Assembly (NCBI RefSeq): GCF_000091305.1
Contig: NC_013929.1
Coordinates: 7,750,001 to 7,814,000 of the forward strand
DNA: 64,000 bases
DNA from: Streptomyces scabiei 87.22
Lineage (GTDB): Bacteria > Actinomycetota > Actinomycetes > Streptomycetales > Streptomycetaceae
Reading direction: 5' to 3'
The translations under genes and the position numbers were made by a program. This document shows, one piece after another, positions 25,155-32,631 of this stretch; within the stretch, counting starts at the first letter, position 1, and each line of letters begins with the position of its first letter. The notes beneath the pieces are model-generated. The model was not told the origin of the DNA, did no database searches, and was given only the letters and a program-made list of their open reading frames with translations.

Positions 25155-25853
25155 ATGTTGGACGTCACCGTCATCGAGGACCCCGAGGCCGCGGCGGTCT
25201 CGCTGGATCCGATACGTGCCCGGCTGCTGGCCGAGCTGGCGGCCGGGCCCGCCTCGGCCGCCATGCTGGCCGGGAAGGTCGGGCTGCCGCGCCAGAAGGT
25301 GAACTATCACCTCAAGGCGCTGGAGCGGCACGGCCTCGTCGAGCTGGCGGGAGAGCGGCGCAAGGGCAACGTCACCGAGCGGCTGATGCGGGCCACCGCC
25401 GCGTCGTACGTGATCTCGCCGCTCGCGCTCGCCGCCGTCCAGCCCGATCCGGACCGTTTCCGGGACCAGCTCTCCGCGCGCTGGCTGCTGGCGCTCGGCG
25501 CGCGGCTGGTCCGGGACGTCGGGTCGCTCATCACGGGCGCGGCCCGGGCCCGCAAGGGGCTCGCGACCTACGCGCTGGACGGCGAGGTCACCTTCGCCTC
25601 GGCCGCCGACCGGGCCGCGTTCGTCCAGGAGCTGACGGCCGGGGTGAGCGCGCTCCTGCGCAAGTACGACGCGCCCGGCGCCGAGACCGGGCGGGCGCAC
25701 CGGATCGTCGTCGCCCTCCACCCGACGGTCAAGCCGCAGTCCGCCGACCGGCCCGCGCCGGCCCCATCGCCCGACCGGCCGCCGCAGGCTCCCCTGCCCG
25801 ACCGGACCACCCAGACCCCCCTGCCCGACCGGACCGAACCGTCCGGTCGGTGA
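25155..25853 (+). CDS. ArsR-like helix-turn-helix regulator
   Basis: The 232-residue protein has a winged helix in the first 75 residues (LDPIRARLLAELAAGPASAAMLAGKVGLPRQKVNYHLKALERHGLVEL). A helical domain follows, then a Pro-rich tail with repeated LPDRT segments after residue 195. The AHSA1-type gene starts 20 bases downstream, and ArsR/SRPBCC pairs of this kind are common, so it likely controls its neighbour. The tail looks like a local repeat expansion and is probably disordered. Confidence 0.87.
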   Translation: MLDVTVIEDPEAAAVSLDPIRARLLAELAAGPASAAMLAGKVGLPRQKVNYHLKALERHGLVELAGERRKGNVTERLMRATAASYVISPLALAAVQPDPDRFRDQLSARWLLALGARLVRDVGSLITGAARARKGLATYALDGEVTFASAADRAAFVQELTAGVSALLRKYDAPGAETGRAHRIVVALHPTVKPQSADRPAPAPSPDRPPQAPLPDRTTQTPLPDRTEPSGR

Positions 25854-25873
25854 GACCTGTCGAGGAGCACGTC

Positions 25874-26617
25874 ATGCCCAAGGAATTCGAGATCGCCCGG
25901 GAGTTCGAGGTCGACGCCACCCCCGCCGAAGTGTGGGAGGCCGTCACCGCCGGGACCGGCGGGTGGCTGTGGCCGATGGAGGCGCCCGAACCGCGCGTCG
26001 GCGGCAAGGGACCCTTCGGTTCCGACGTCATCGCCTGGGATCCGCCGCACCGGTACACCAACCGGGTCGAGGACGTCGAGGGCATCTCCGAACAGACCCT
26101 CAACCAGCTGGACTACACGATCGAACCGCGCGACGAGGGCAAGCGGGCCTGGGTGCGGTACGTGCACAGCGGCGTGTTCGTCGACGACTGGGACAACCAG
26201 TACGACGGCGCCGCCAAGCACACCGGCTTCTATCTGCACACCCTGCGCCAGTACCTGACGCACTTCGGAGGCCGGAAGGTCACCGCGTTCATCACCTTCG
26301 ACGGCCCCGAGGCGTCCGGTGGCACCGACGCGCTCGCCGTCGTCGAACGGGCGCTCGGTCTCGCGGACGACACCGAGGAAGGGGCCCGGGTCCAGGTGGA
26401 GGGACCCGGCGGGCGGCTCGTCGACGTCGTGGTCGACTACCGCGACCCCTACTTCATCGGTCTGCGCACCGACGACGCCCTCATCCGTATCTTCGGCCGC
26501 AACCACTGGGGCCACCGCGTCGGCATGAGCGTCCACGGCTTCGCGCCGGGCGCCGACGCCGAAGTCGGCGAGGCCGCGTGGAAGGGCTGGCTGAACGGAG
26601 TGTTCAGCCAGCCCTGA
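25874..26617 (+). CDS. SRPBCC (AHSA1-like) domain protein
   Basis: The 247-residue protein starts with an AHSA1/START-like fold (FEIAREFEVDATPAEVWEAVTAGTGGWLWPME, then WDPPHRYTNRVED and LHTLRQYLTHFGGRK). Such proteins bind small hydrophobic ligands or aid stress tolerance. ATG 25874 has GAGGAG six bases upstream and is preferred over the GTG at 25850 that overlaps the regulator stop. Coupling to the ArsR-like gene suggests one operon. Confidence 0.88.
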   Translation: MPKEFEIAREFEVDATPAEVWEAVTAGTGGWLWPMEAPEPRVGGKGPFGSDVIAWDPPHRYTNRVEDVEGISEQTLNQLDYTIEPRDEGKRAWVRYVHSGVFVDDWDNQYDGAAKHTGFYLHTLRQYLTHFGGRKVTAFITFDGPEASGGTDALAVVERALGLADDTEEGARVQVEGPGGRLVDVVVDYRDPYFIGLRTDDALIRIFGRNHWGHRVGMSVHGFAPGADAEVGEAAWKGWLNGVFSQP

Positions 26618-26636
26618 GAACCGGTCGGCGAGGGTG

Positions 26637-28460
26637 CTACGGCTCGAACCGGACCACCTGCGGGTCGTGGTCGCTGATCTGGTCGTTGAACTCCGCGTTG
26701 ATGTGCACGCTGTCGTACGTGAACCCGGTGGCGCGCCGGACCGAACGGCTGACCAGGATCTGGTCGAGGACCTGCGCGTTGCCCTGGAAGACGTACGAGT
26801 AACGCTCCCGCTTCGGCAGCGACTTGATCGCCGACCACAGGACGCCGCCGTCCTCCAGCTGCTTCGCGGTGTCGGAGAACTCGAAGTCGTTGATGTCGCC
26901 GAGAGCGATGACGGACGCCTTCTTGTCCTTCGCCAGGACCTGCTTGACGAAGGTGTTCACGGCCTTCGCCTGCAGGTGGCGCTGGGTCTCCGAGCTGCGC
27001 TTCGGCGGCTGGAACTCCGAGTGCAGCGCCTGGTCGCCGCCCTTGGACGCGAAGTGGTTCGCGACCACGAAGACGGACTTGCCGCGGAAGGAGAACTCGC
27101 CGACGAGCGGCTTGCGGCTGTTCGTCCAGGCCGCGTTCGCCGGGTCGATGCGGCCCGGGGACACCGTCAGCCGCGCCTTGCCGTTCGCCTTCGTCACGCC
27201 GACGGCGGTCGTCGCGTCGCCGCCCGGGCGGTCGGTGAAGGAGACCCGCGCGGGGTTGAACAGGAAGACCTGGCGGATGTTGCCGCCGGGCTCGCCGCCG
27301 TCCGCGAGGTTCACCGGGTCGATGGAGCGCCAGTCGTACGCCGGACCGCCGGCCGCCTTGATCGCGTCGATCAGCTTCTTCACGGTCTTGTCGGCGGCGA
27401 CCGTACCGTCGTTGGTGGCACCGTTGTTGTCCTGGATCTCCTCCAGGGCCACGATGTCGGGCGACTGCAGGTGGTGCACGATCGCGGCCGCGTGGTCACC
27501 GAAGGAGGCGTCCGAGGGGTCCAGGTTCTCGACGTTGTACGTCGCCACCGCGAGCTCGCCGCGCGCCTGCTTGTCGGTCGTCTCGCGCTCCAGACCGCCC
27601 TGCTTGAGGGTGCCGATCCGGTTGGCGACGAGGGTGTAGCCGCCGAACTGGTTGTAGTCCAGCGGGCCGGCCGTCGTGCCCTTCAGTACGTCGCCGACGT
27701 TCGCCTTCGGGAAGTCGGCGACCGCGCCCAGCGACTGGATCTGCAGCCGGCCGGTGTTCTGCGAGGTGTAGGAGTCGTACAGCGCGCCACCGCGGCGGTT
27801 GTCGTTCTCCCGGGGCTTCACCGTGACCCACAGCTCGGTGAACGGGTCGCTGGCGCCGACCACACGGGTGTCGGCGACCTGGACGTTCATGCCCTCCAGG
27901 GACTCGTAGTAGTCCAGGGCGTATGTGGCCGGGGCGAGCTTCAGGCCGTTGATCGAGCCGGCGGCGGCGGGGTCGCCGGCCGGGACGTACTTCTTCGGCA
28001 CGGACTTGGTGTCGATGACGGTCGCGGCCGGGACGGCGTTGCCCGCGGAGACGACCGTGACCGTCGGGCGGGAGATCTGCGTCACAGACTGGTTTCCGGA
28101 CGAAGTGCCGCCCGGTATGAACTCGCCGACCGTGCCCGCGACCGTCACCGCGTCGCCCACCGAGACCGTCGGCCGGGAGCTGGTGAAGACGAAGACACCC
28201 TCGCTCGTGGCGGGGTTCGCGTCCGCCTCGGGGTCCTGGATCCAGAAGCCGCGCGAGCCGTAGGTGCGCACGCCCGTGACGATGCCCTGCACCCCGGCGA
28301 CCTGCTGGCCGACGAGCGGGGACGTCCGGGTGGTGCCCTGGATGTCGTGGATGCGGATGGAGTCCGCCTCGGCGGGCGAGGTCAGGACCACGGCGGACAC
28401 GGTGGAGCAGATGGTGGCGACGGTCAGCGCGCCGATGCGCGCGGTTCTCTTGCTCGGCAA
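26637..28460 (-). CDS. Secreted endonuclease/exonuclease/phosphatase-family nuclease (ExeM/NucH-like)
   Basis: The 607-residue protein has a signal peptide (IGALTVATICSTVSAVVLTSPAEA). An OB-like domain follows (QQVAGVQGIVTGVRTYGSRGFWIQDP), then a C-terminal EEP nuclease domain from about residue 300. Catalytic landmarks are VATYNVENL, IVALEEIQDN, ANHFASKGGD, ALGDINDF and the final ISDHDPQVV. It probably degrades extracellular DNA or RNA. The start is TTG at 28460, decided by GGAGG seven bases upstream. Confidence 0.92.
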   Translation of the reverse strand: MPSKRTARIGALTVATICSTVSAVVLTSPAEADSIRIHDIQGTTRTSPLVGQQVAGVQGIVTGVRTYGSRGFWIQDPEADANPATSEGVFVFTSSRPTVSVGDAVTVAGTVGEFIPGGTSSGNQSVTQISRPTVTVVSAGNAVPAATVIDTKSVPKKYVPAGDPAAAGSINGLKLAPATYALDYYESLEGMNVQVADTRVVGASDPFTELWVTVKPRENDNRRGGALYDSYTSQNTGRLQIQSLGAVADFPKANVGDVLKGTTAGPLDYNQFGGYTLVANRIGTLKQGGLERETTDKQARGELAVATYNVENLDPSDASFGDHAAAIVHHLQSPDIVALEEIQDNNGATNDGTVAADKTVKKLIDAIKAAGGPAYDWRSIDPVNLADGGEPGGNIRQVFLFNPARVSFTDRPGGDATTAVGVTKANGKARLTVSPGRIDPANAAWTNSRKPLVGEFSFRGKSVFVVANHFASKGGDQALHSEFQPPKRSSETQRHLQAKAVNTFVKQVLAKDKKASVIALGDINDFEFSDTAKQLEDGGVLWSAIKSLPKRERYSYVFQGNAQVLDQILVSRSVRRATGFTYDSVHINAEFNDQISDHDPQVVRFEP

Positions 28461-28876
28461 GGGGATCCCTCCGGGGACGTACGTGGCGCCGGGACGAGAG
28501 TGGACGGGGTGGCCTGCGACCGGTGGGGCGGTGCGACGCGCGTAGAAGCCGGCGGACCCGATGAACTCCGACAGTCGTGCCTGTGGGAGCCCCGGAATCG
28601 TCCCAGAGCTACCCGTGAGTTTCTACGCGCGTCAATCTCCTGCCTGGTCAGGCCAGTTGTCAAGGTTTCGGCCATGTCCAACTCCTGGCAGGTACATGAA
28701 CCGGGCGGCATGGGTCCAAATCCGTCTAGGCTGAGCGGCTGCGTACTCGTGCCCGTACCGGTAGGCGTTCGCGTAGCCGTAGGCGTACGCGGAGCGCGTA
28801 CGGAAGCCCCCTCGCGGGGGTGCACCCGTCGCTCGGCAGTCGTTCGTCAGCACCCGTTCCGAGGAGATCCCCGCCG
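28461..28876. promoter_or_regulatory. Divergent gap between nuclease and hypothetical gene
   Basis: This 416-base region must hold promoters for both flanks. It contains GTAGGCG/GTACGCG-like short repeats near 28760-28800 and a GC-rich hairpin near 28808. A GAGGAG at 28861 serves the rightward gene. No further gene or operator could be supported. Confidence 0.4.
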
Positions 28877-30421
28877 ATGTCAGACAGCTCGCCACTGCCG
28901 CCGGTGCGGCTTCTCCCCGCAGCGGAGCTGGCGCGAGAGGCACTCGCCACCCCCTTGCTCTCGCGCGCCGCCCGGCTCGCCCGCTGGGCGGGGCCCGACA
29001 CGCGGGTCGGTGCCGGGGGCGAACTCGTCGACGAGCAGCTGCCCGCCGCCGCCGAGGCGCTCGGACTCGTCGGAGCGGGCGCCGGGGACGGCGGCGACGA
29101 CGACGCGGCGGCGTCGGCCAGTGAGGCCTGGCGGGTGGCCGTGGACACCGGGCTCGTCGAGATCGTCAACCCCGACGGACCCGACGGACCCGACGTGCCC
29201 GGCGGACCCGAGGGGACCGACGTGCCCGGGGGATCGGGGGAGGGGACGGTCGCCGTGGGTGCGGAACTCGCCCTTCTCACCTCCGGCGGGCCGCAGGACG
29301 TGCTCGGCATCTGGCTCACCGCCCTGGAGACCGTCCTCGCCGACGCGGCCGTGCCCGACCTCGACGGCCTCGTCGACGCCATGGAGGCCGGCGGCGAGAT
29401 CGACTTCTCCGAGCTGGACTGGGACCCCGAGGCCGAGGCGGAGTTCCTCGACGGGGTGCTCGGCAACCTGTACCTCCTCACCGTCAGCGAGGACGGTCCC
29501 GACGGGCCCGTGCCGCTGCCCGCCCTCGCCGCCTCGATGATCGTCCCCGACGACATGGGGGAGCCCACCAACGACGTGCTGGAACAGGTCTCGGACGCGA
29601 TGATGCGGCTCGACGACCAGTTCCGGGTGCTGGAGCCGATCGGCCTGGTGGAGTACCAGCCGGTGGACGAGGCGCTGATGACGGACGCGGAGGAGGCCGC
29701 CGCCGAGGGGCAGGGCGGCGCGGCCGCGGTCGACGACACCGATGTCACGCGGTACGGCATGGTCCGGCTCACCCCGCTCGGGCTGTTCGGGGTGCGGGCC
29801 CGGCTCCTGGAGGCCGGCGTGCCGGCGCCGGCGGTCGGGGACCTCGTCGACAAGGGTGCCGACGCGCTGCTGGACGGCACCGCCGGGTTCCCGCCGGCCG
29901 CCGCCCAGGCCGAGACCGAGCAGTGGCTCGCCCGCCGGGAGCCGTCGGCCGCGGCGCGTGAGCTGCTGGCCGCCGCGCGGGGCACCGACGCCGGCGCCCC
30001 GCTGCGGCGGCTGCGCTGCCAGCAGGCGCTGTCCCTGGTGGGGGACGTGGCCGAGCCGGCCCTCCGGGAGGTGCTGGACGACCCCGAGCTGGGCGGGCTC
30101 GCCCGGGTGTGGCTGACCGAGAACGGGGCCGCCGATGTGCCCGTGCCGTCCGAGGCGATGGTCTTCTGGCTGACCATCGACACGGTCGCCGCGCAGCTGG
30201 CGGCCGAGGGGAACTCCGCGGAGCTGCGGGCGCTGGTGGAGGGGCTGGCCGCGCAGCACGGCTCGTTCTTCGCGGCGGCGTGGCGGGTGGATCATCCCGC
30301 CACGCCCGATGTCCTTGAGGCGATGGGGCGGATCCATCCCGACAAGAGGGTGGCGAAGGAGGCCCGTAAGGCGGCGTTCAAGGCGCGGTCGCAGAAGGGG
30401 ACGGGGGGGACCGCGCAGTAG
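28877..30421 (+). CDS. Conserved hypothetical protein, 514 aa
   Basis: I do not recognise a family. The protein is acidic and Ala/Leu-rich, with no signal peptide or membrane helix. It has a Gly/Pro/Asp tract (NPDGPDGPDVPGGPEG near residue 100) that looks like a repeat-derived linker. Helical segments later in the protein (LRRLRCQQALSLVGDVAEPALREVLDDPELGGLARVWL) are reminiscent of HEAT-type repeats. ATG 28877 has GAGGAG ten bases upstream. It is probably a cytoplasmic streptomycete protein of unknown role. Confidence 0.75.
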   Translation: MSDSSPLPPVRLLPAAELAREALATPLLSRAARLARWAGPDTRVGAGGELVDEQLPAAAEALGLVGAGAGDGGDDDAAASASEAWRVAVDTGLVEIVNPDGPDGPDVPGGPEGTDVPGGSGEGTVAVGAELALLTSGGPQDVLGIWLTALETVLADAAVPDLDGLVDAMEAGGEIDFSELDWDPEAEAEFLDGVLGNLYLLTVSEDGPDGPVPLPALAASMIVPDDMGEPTNDVLEQVSDAMMRLDDQFRVLEPIGLVEYQPVDEALMTDAEEAAAEGQGGAAAVDDTDVTRYGMVRLTPLGLFGVRARLLEAGVPAPAVGDLVDKGADALLDGTAGFPPAAAQAETEQWLARREPSAAARELLAAARGTDAGAPLRRLRCQQALSLVGDVAEPALREVLDDPELGGLARVWLTENGAADVPVPSEAMVFWLTIDTVAAQLAAEGNSAELRALVEGLAAQHGSFFAAAWRVDHPATPDVLEAMGRIHPDKRVAKEARKAAFKARSQKGTGGTAQ

Positions 30422-30511
30422 TTCCGGGCGCCTGGTGGTTTTGGGGTGCCCGGTGGTTCGGGCGCCTGGGGGGTCGGGGGTTCGGGTGCGTGGGCGGCTG
30501 CGGGGCCGGTG

Positions 30512-30567
30512 GTTCACCGAAGGCACCGGGCGTCCTTCTCCCCGCGTTCAGGGTGTGTTCAGGCGCG
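30512..30567 (+). promoter_or_regulatory. Candidate PHO box repeats upstream of phoX-like gene
   Basis: GTTCACCGAAG at 30512-30522 and two abutting 11-base units, GTTCAGGGTGT and GTTCAGGCGCG (30546-30567), match the Streptomyces PhoP recognition style, which is direct repeats of 11 bases starting GTTCA. Their place 67-120 bases before a PhoX-type phosphatase gene fits phosphate-starvation control. Confidence 0.6.
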
Positions 30568-30633
30568 GGCGCGACCGTGGCGCGACACCTCGGGTCCGCC
30601 CCCACGGTCCTCCACCGCCACACAGGAGACAGC

Positions 30634-32127
30634 ATGCCGCTCACCCGCAGGGACTTCGCCGGACGATCCGCGGCCACCGGAGCCGGCGTCGTGCTGGCCG
30701 GAAGCGTGGGCGCCCTGGCCACCGCGCCGAACGCCCTCGCGTCGACGGACACGGACACGGACCTGGACCCGGATCCGGACTCGAACCCGGACTCGAACCC
30801 GGAGACCGCCCACCGCACCGACCGCGCGGCGGCACGAGTCGGCTACGGCCCCCTCGTGCCCGACCCCCAGGGCATCCTGGCGCTGCCCGCCGGCTTCACC
30901 TACCGCATCCTCACGTACAGCGGCAGGACCAAGCTGGAGTCGGGCGAGTTCACCCCCGGCAAGCACGACGGCACCGCCGCCTTCCCCGGCCCCCGCGGCA
31001 CCACTCTCCTCGTCAACAACCACGAGCTGAAGGGCCCCCGGGCCAACTGGGAGTTCCCGGTGCCGCTCACCGAGGGGCTCGTGTACGACCCGGCGGCGGC
31101 CGGCGGCTGCACGGTGGTGGAGGTACGGCCGGGCGGCCGGGTCGCCGAGTGGGTCGGCATCGCGGGCACGTCCACCAACTGCGCGGGCGGCAGCACCCCG
31201 TGGGGCACCTGGCTCACCTGTGAGGAGAACTCCGACCGGGCCGGCGTCAACGGCATGACCAAGGACCACGGCTACGTCTTCGAGGTCGACCCCTGCGACC
31301 GCCGCGCCAACCGCGCCCCGAAGCCGCTGAAGTTCCTCGGACGCTACGACCACGAGGCCGTCGTCATCGACCCCAGGCGCGGCCACGCCTACCTCACCGA
31401 GGACGCGGCCGCCCCCAACGGCCTCTTCTACCGCTGGACCCCGCCCAGGGGATTCGCCTACGGGCCCGGGAAGTTCCGTACCCTCGCCGACGACGCGGGC
31501 GTCCTCCGGGCCCCCCGTTGCTACGACTCCGGCGGCCGCTTCGTCGACGACCTGTCCCGCGCCACGCGGATCGGCACGGTGTACGGCGTCGACTGGATCG
31601 ACGTGCCCGACCGGGACGCCAGGACCGTCGCCGTCCGCAAGCAGTTCGCCGACTCCGAGATCACCCGCGCCCGCAAGCTGGAGGGCATGTGGTGGGGCGA
31701 CGGCGGCGTGTACGTCGTCTCCTCGTACGCCCGTGCCGAGAGCCCCGTGCGGCACGACGGCCAGGTCTGGTTCTACGACCCCAAGCGCCGCACCCTGACC
31801 CTGAAGGTCCTGCTCGGCGTCAACCCGGACCCGTCCGTCGACGGTGTCTTCGACGGTCCCGACAACATCACCGTCTCCCCGTACGGCGGCATCGTCCTCG
31901 CCGAGGACGGCGAGGGGATCTCGCATCTCTTCGGCGCCACCGACAGCGGCCGGACCTACCCGATCGCCCGCAACGATCTCAATATCGGCACCGAGGAGCA
32001 GCCGGAATACAGCGAGTTCGCCGGCGTCACCTTCTCACCCGACGGAAAGACCCTGTACGCCAACATCCAGACGCCGGGCATTCTGCTCGCGATCACCGGC
32101 CCCTGGAAGCGGCAGAAGCGGTCCTGA
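30634..32127 (+). CDS. phoX: PhoX-family (DUF839) secreted phosphatase
   Basis: The 497-residue protein has a Tat signal (TRRDFAGRSAATGAGVVLAGSVGALATAPNALA). A propeller-type PhoX domain follows, with LLVNNHELKGPR, TNCAGGSTPWGTWLTCEENSD, YDHEAVVIDP, YLTEDAAAPNGLFYRW and DGPDNITVSPYGGIVLAEDGEG. PhoX enzymes are calcium/iron-dependent alkaline phosphatases releasing phosphate from esters outside the cell. An Asp/Asn/Pro repeat (DPDPDSNPDSNPE) sits just after the signal. ATG 30634 has AGGAG seven bases upstream. Confidence 0.9.
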   Translation: MPLTRRDFAGRSAATGAGVVLAGSVGALATAPNALASTDTDTDLDPDPDSNPDSNPETAHRTDRAAARVGYGPLVPDPQGILALPAGFTYRILTYSGRTKLESGEFTPGKHDGTAAFPGPRGTTLLVNNHELKGPRANWEFPVPLTEGLVYDPAAAGGCTVVEVRPGGRVAEWVGIAGTSTNCAGGSTPWGTWLTCEENSDRAGVNGMTKDHGYVFEVDPCDRRANRAPKPLKFLGRYDHEAVVIDPRRGHAYLTEDAAAPNGLFYRWTPPRGFAYGPGKFRTLADDAGVLRAPRCYDSGGRFVDDLSRATRIGTVYGVDWIDVPDRDARTVAVRKQFADSEITRARKLEGMWWGDGGVYVVSSYARAESPVRHDGQVWFYDPKRRTLTLKVLLGVNPDPSVDGVFDGPDNITVSPYGGIVLAEDGEGISHLFGATDSGRTYPIARNDLNIGTEEQPEYSEFAGVTFSPDGKTLYANIQTPGILLAITGPWKRQKRS

Positions 32128-32145
32128 GAAGCGGTGGTTAATTCA

Positions 32146-32176
32146 TTGGCCCGGCCCGTGGTACGCCTCCTACAGT
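32146..32176 (+). promoter_or_regulatory. Housekeeping-type promoter for the first Y RNA
   Basis: TTGGCC (32146-32151) and TACAGT (32171-32176), 19 bases apart, resemble -35 and -10 boxes of the main sigma factor. The expected start lies near 32183, exactly where the outer stem of the predicted RNA begins. Confidence 0.6.
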
Positions 32177-32182
32177 GATGCC

Positions 32183-32326
32183 TGTCCAGGTGCGAAGGCA
32201 GGACCTACTTCCACTGATAATGGGGCGGCCGCGGGTTCGAGTCCCGCCACCGGTACCAACACGCCGGTGTAGCTCAGGGGTTAGAGCACCTACGTCGGTT
32301 CCGCCGGCTTCGATCTCTGGACACCC
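32183..32326 (+). ncRNA. Bacterial Y RNA (YrlA-like) no. 1 with permuted tRNA-like module
   Basis: This RNA is predicted from base pairing. The ends form an outer stem: TGTCCAG (32183-32189) pairs with CTGGACA (32317-32323), then CGAAG (32193-32197) with CTTCG (32308-32312) across an internal loop. Inside lie, in order, a T-arm (GCGGG-TTCGAGT-CCCGC, 32231-32247), a tRNA-like acceptor 3' strand CACCGGT, the loop ACCAACAC, the acceptor 5' strand GCCGGTG (32263-32269), and a D-arm (GCTC-AGGGGTTA-GAGC, 32272-32287). The T-arm thus precedes the D-arm, as in a circular permutation of tRNA. The motifs GGTGCGNAGGCAG and CCGCCGRCTTCGAYCT are shared with the second copy. Ro60 is encoded downstream. Exact ends are inferred. 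Confidence 0.8.
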
Positions 32327-32336
32327 AAAGCTTCAC

Positions 32337-32370
32337 GCACCTCCCGGTGCGATCCGATCTCGGGAGGCGC
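32337..32370 (+). terminator. Hairpin between the two Y RNAs
   Basis: GCACCTCCCG (32337-32346) pairs with CGGGAGGCGC (32361-32370) with one mismatch around a 14-base loop. It could end the first RNA or mark a processing site. The second RNA has no clear promoter of its own, which favours partial read-through and processing. Confidence 0.5.
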
Positions 32371-32380
32371 GGCAGATGGT

Positions 32381-32533
32381 GGATGCCCGGTGCGCAGGCA
32401 GCGGATACTTCGGGAACTGGTGGGGAGAGATCCTCATGCGGGTTCGAATCCCGTCATCGACGTCCGGTCGGTGTGGCGGAACGGAAGACGCGCCAGTCAT
32501 AAGCACCGCCGCCGACTTCGACCTCGGGCACCC
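32381..32533 (+). ncRNA. Bacterial Y RNA (YrlA-like) no. 2 with permuted tRNA-like module
   Basis: The layout is the same as no. 1. The outer stem is GGATGCCCG (32381-32389) with CGGGCACCC (32525-32533), one mismatch. Motif GGTGCGCAGGCAG lies at 32389-32401 and CCGCCGACTTCGACCT at 32508-32523. The T-arm GCGGG-TTCGAAT-CCCGT is at 32438-32454. The 7-base acceptor CATCGAC/GTCGGTG (32455-32461 and 32467-32473, one G-U pair) is closed by the 5-base loop GTCCG. The D-arm follows as GCG-GAACGGAAGA-CGC (32476-32491), in the style of tRNA-Leu. The acceptor and D-arm differ from no. 1 while the stem motifs are kept, which argues for two functional RNAs rather than tRNA debris. Confidence 0.8.
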
Positions 32534-32548
32534 TCCTTCTGCCGCGCC

Positions 32549-32625
32549 TCCCCCGAACCGGAATTCAGAAATCAGGAACAGGGATTCCACGCACGAAGTG
32601 TGATGTGCCGCGGAATTCGGGGGAG
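32549..32625 (+). promoter_or_regulatory. Possible Shine-Dalgarno sequestering pair before Ro60 gene
   Basis: TCCCCCGAA (32549-32557) is the exact complement of TTCGGGGGA (32616-32624), which contains most of the GGGGGAG ribosome site of the Ro60 gene. Pairing would hide the site, so leader folding may tune Ro60 translation. The 58-base loop makes this tentative. Confidence 0.4.
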
Positions 32626-32631
32626 TTCATC

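Noticed and set aside
28690..28712. PHO box before the secreted nuclease
   Set aside because: Only one GTTCA-type unit is visible on the minus strand, without the required second 11-base repeat.
32231..32287. Ordinary tRNA genes suggested by T-arm, CCA-like end and D-arm
   Set aside because: The 3' half comes before the 5' half and no anticodon arm joins them. The same permuted layout recurs in the second unit, so intact tRNA genes are excluded.
32183..32533. Permuted tRNA gene or two-piece tmRNA
   Set aside because: There is no anticodon stem, no tag-coding frame and no intervening sequence layout. The shared outer stems and adjacent Ro60 gene favour Y RNAs.
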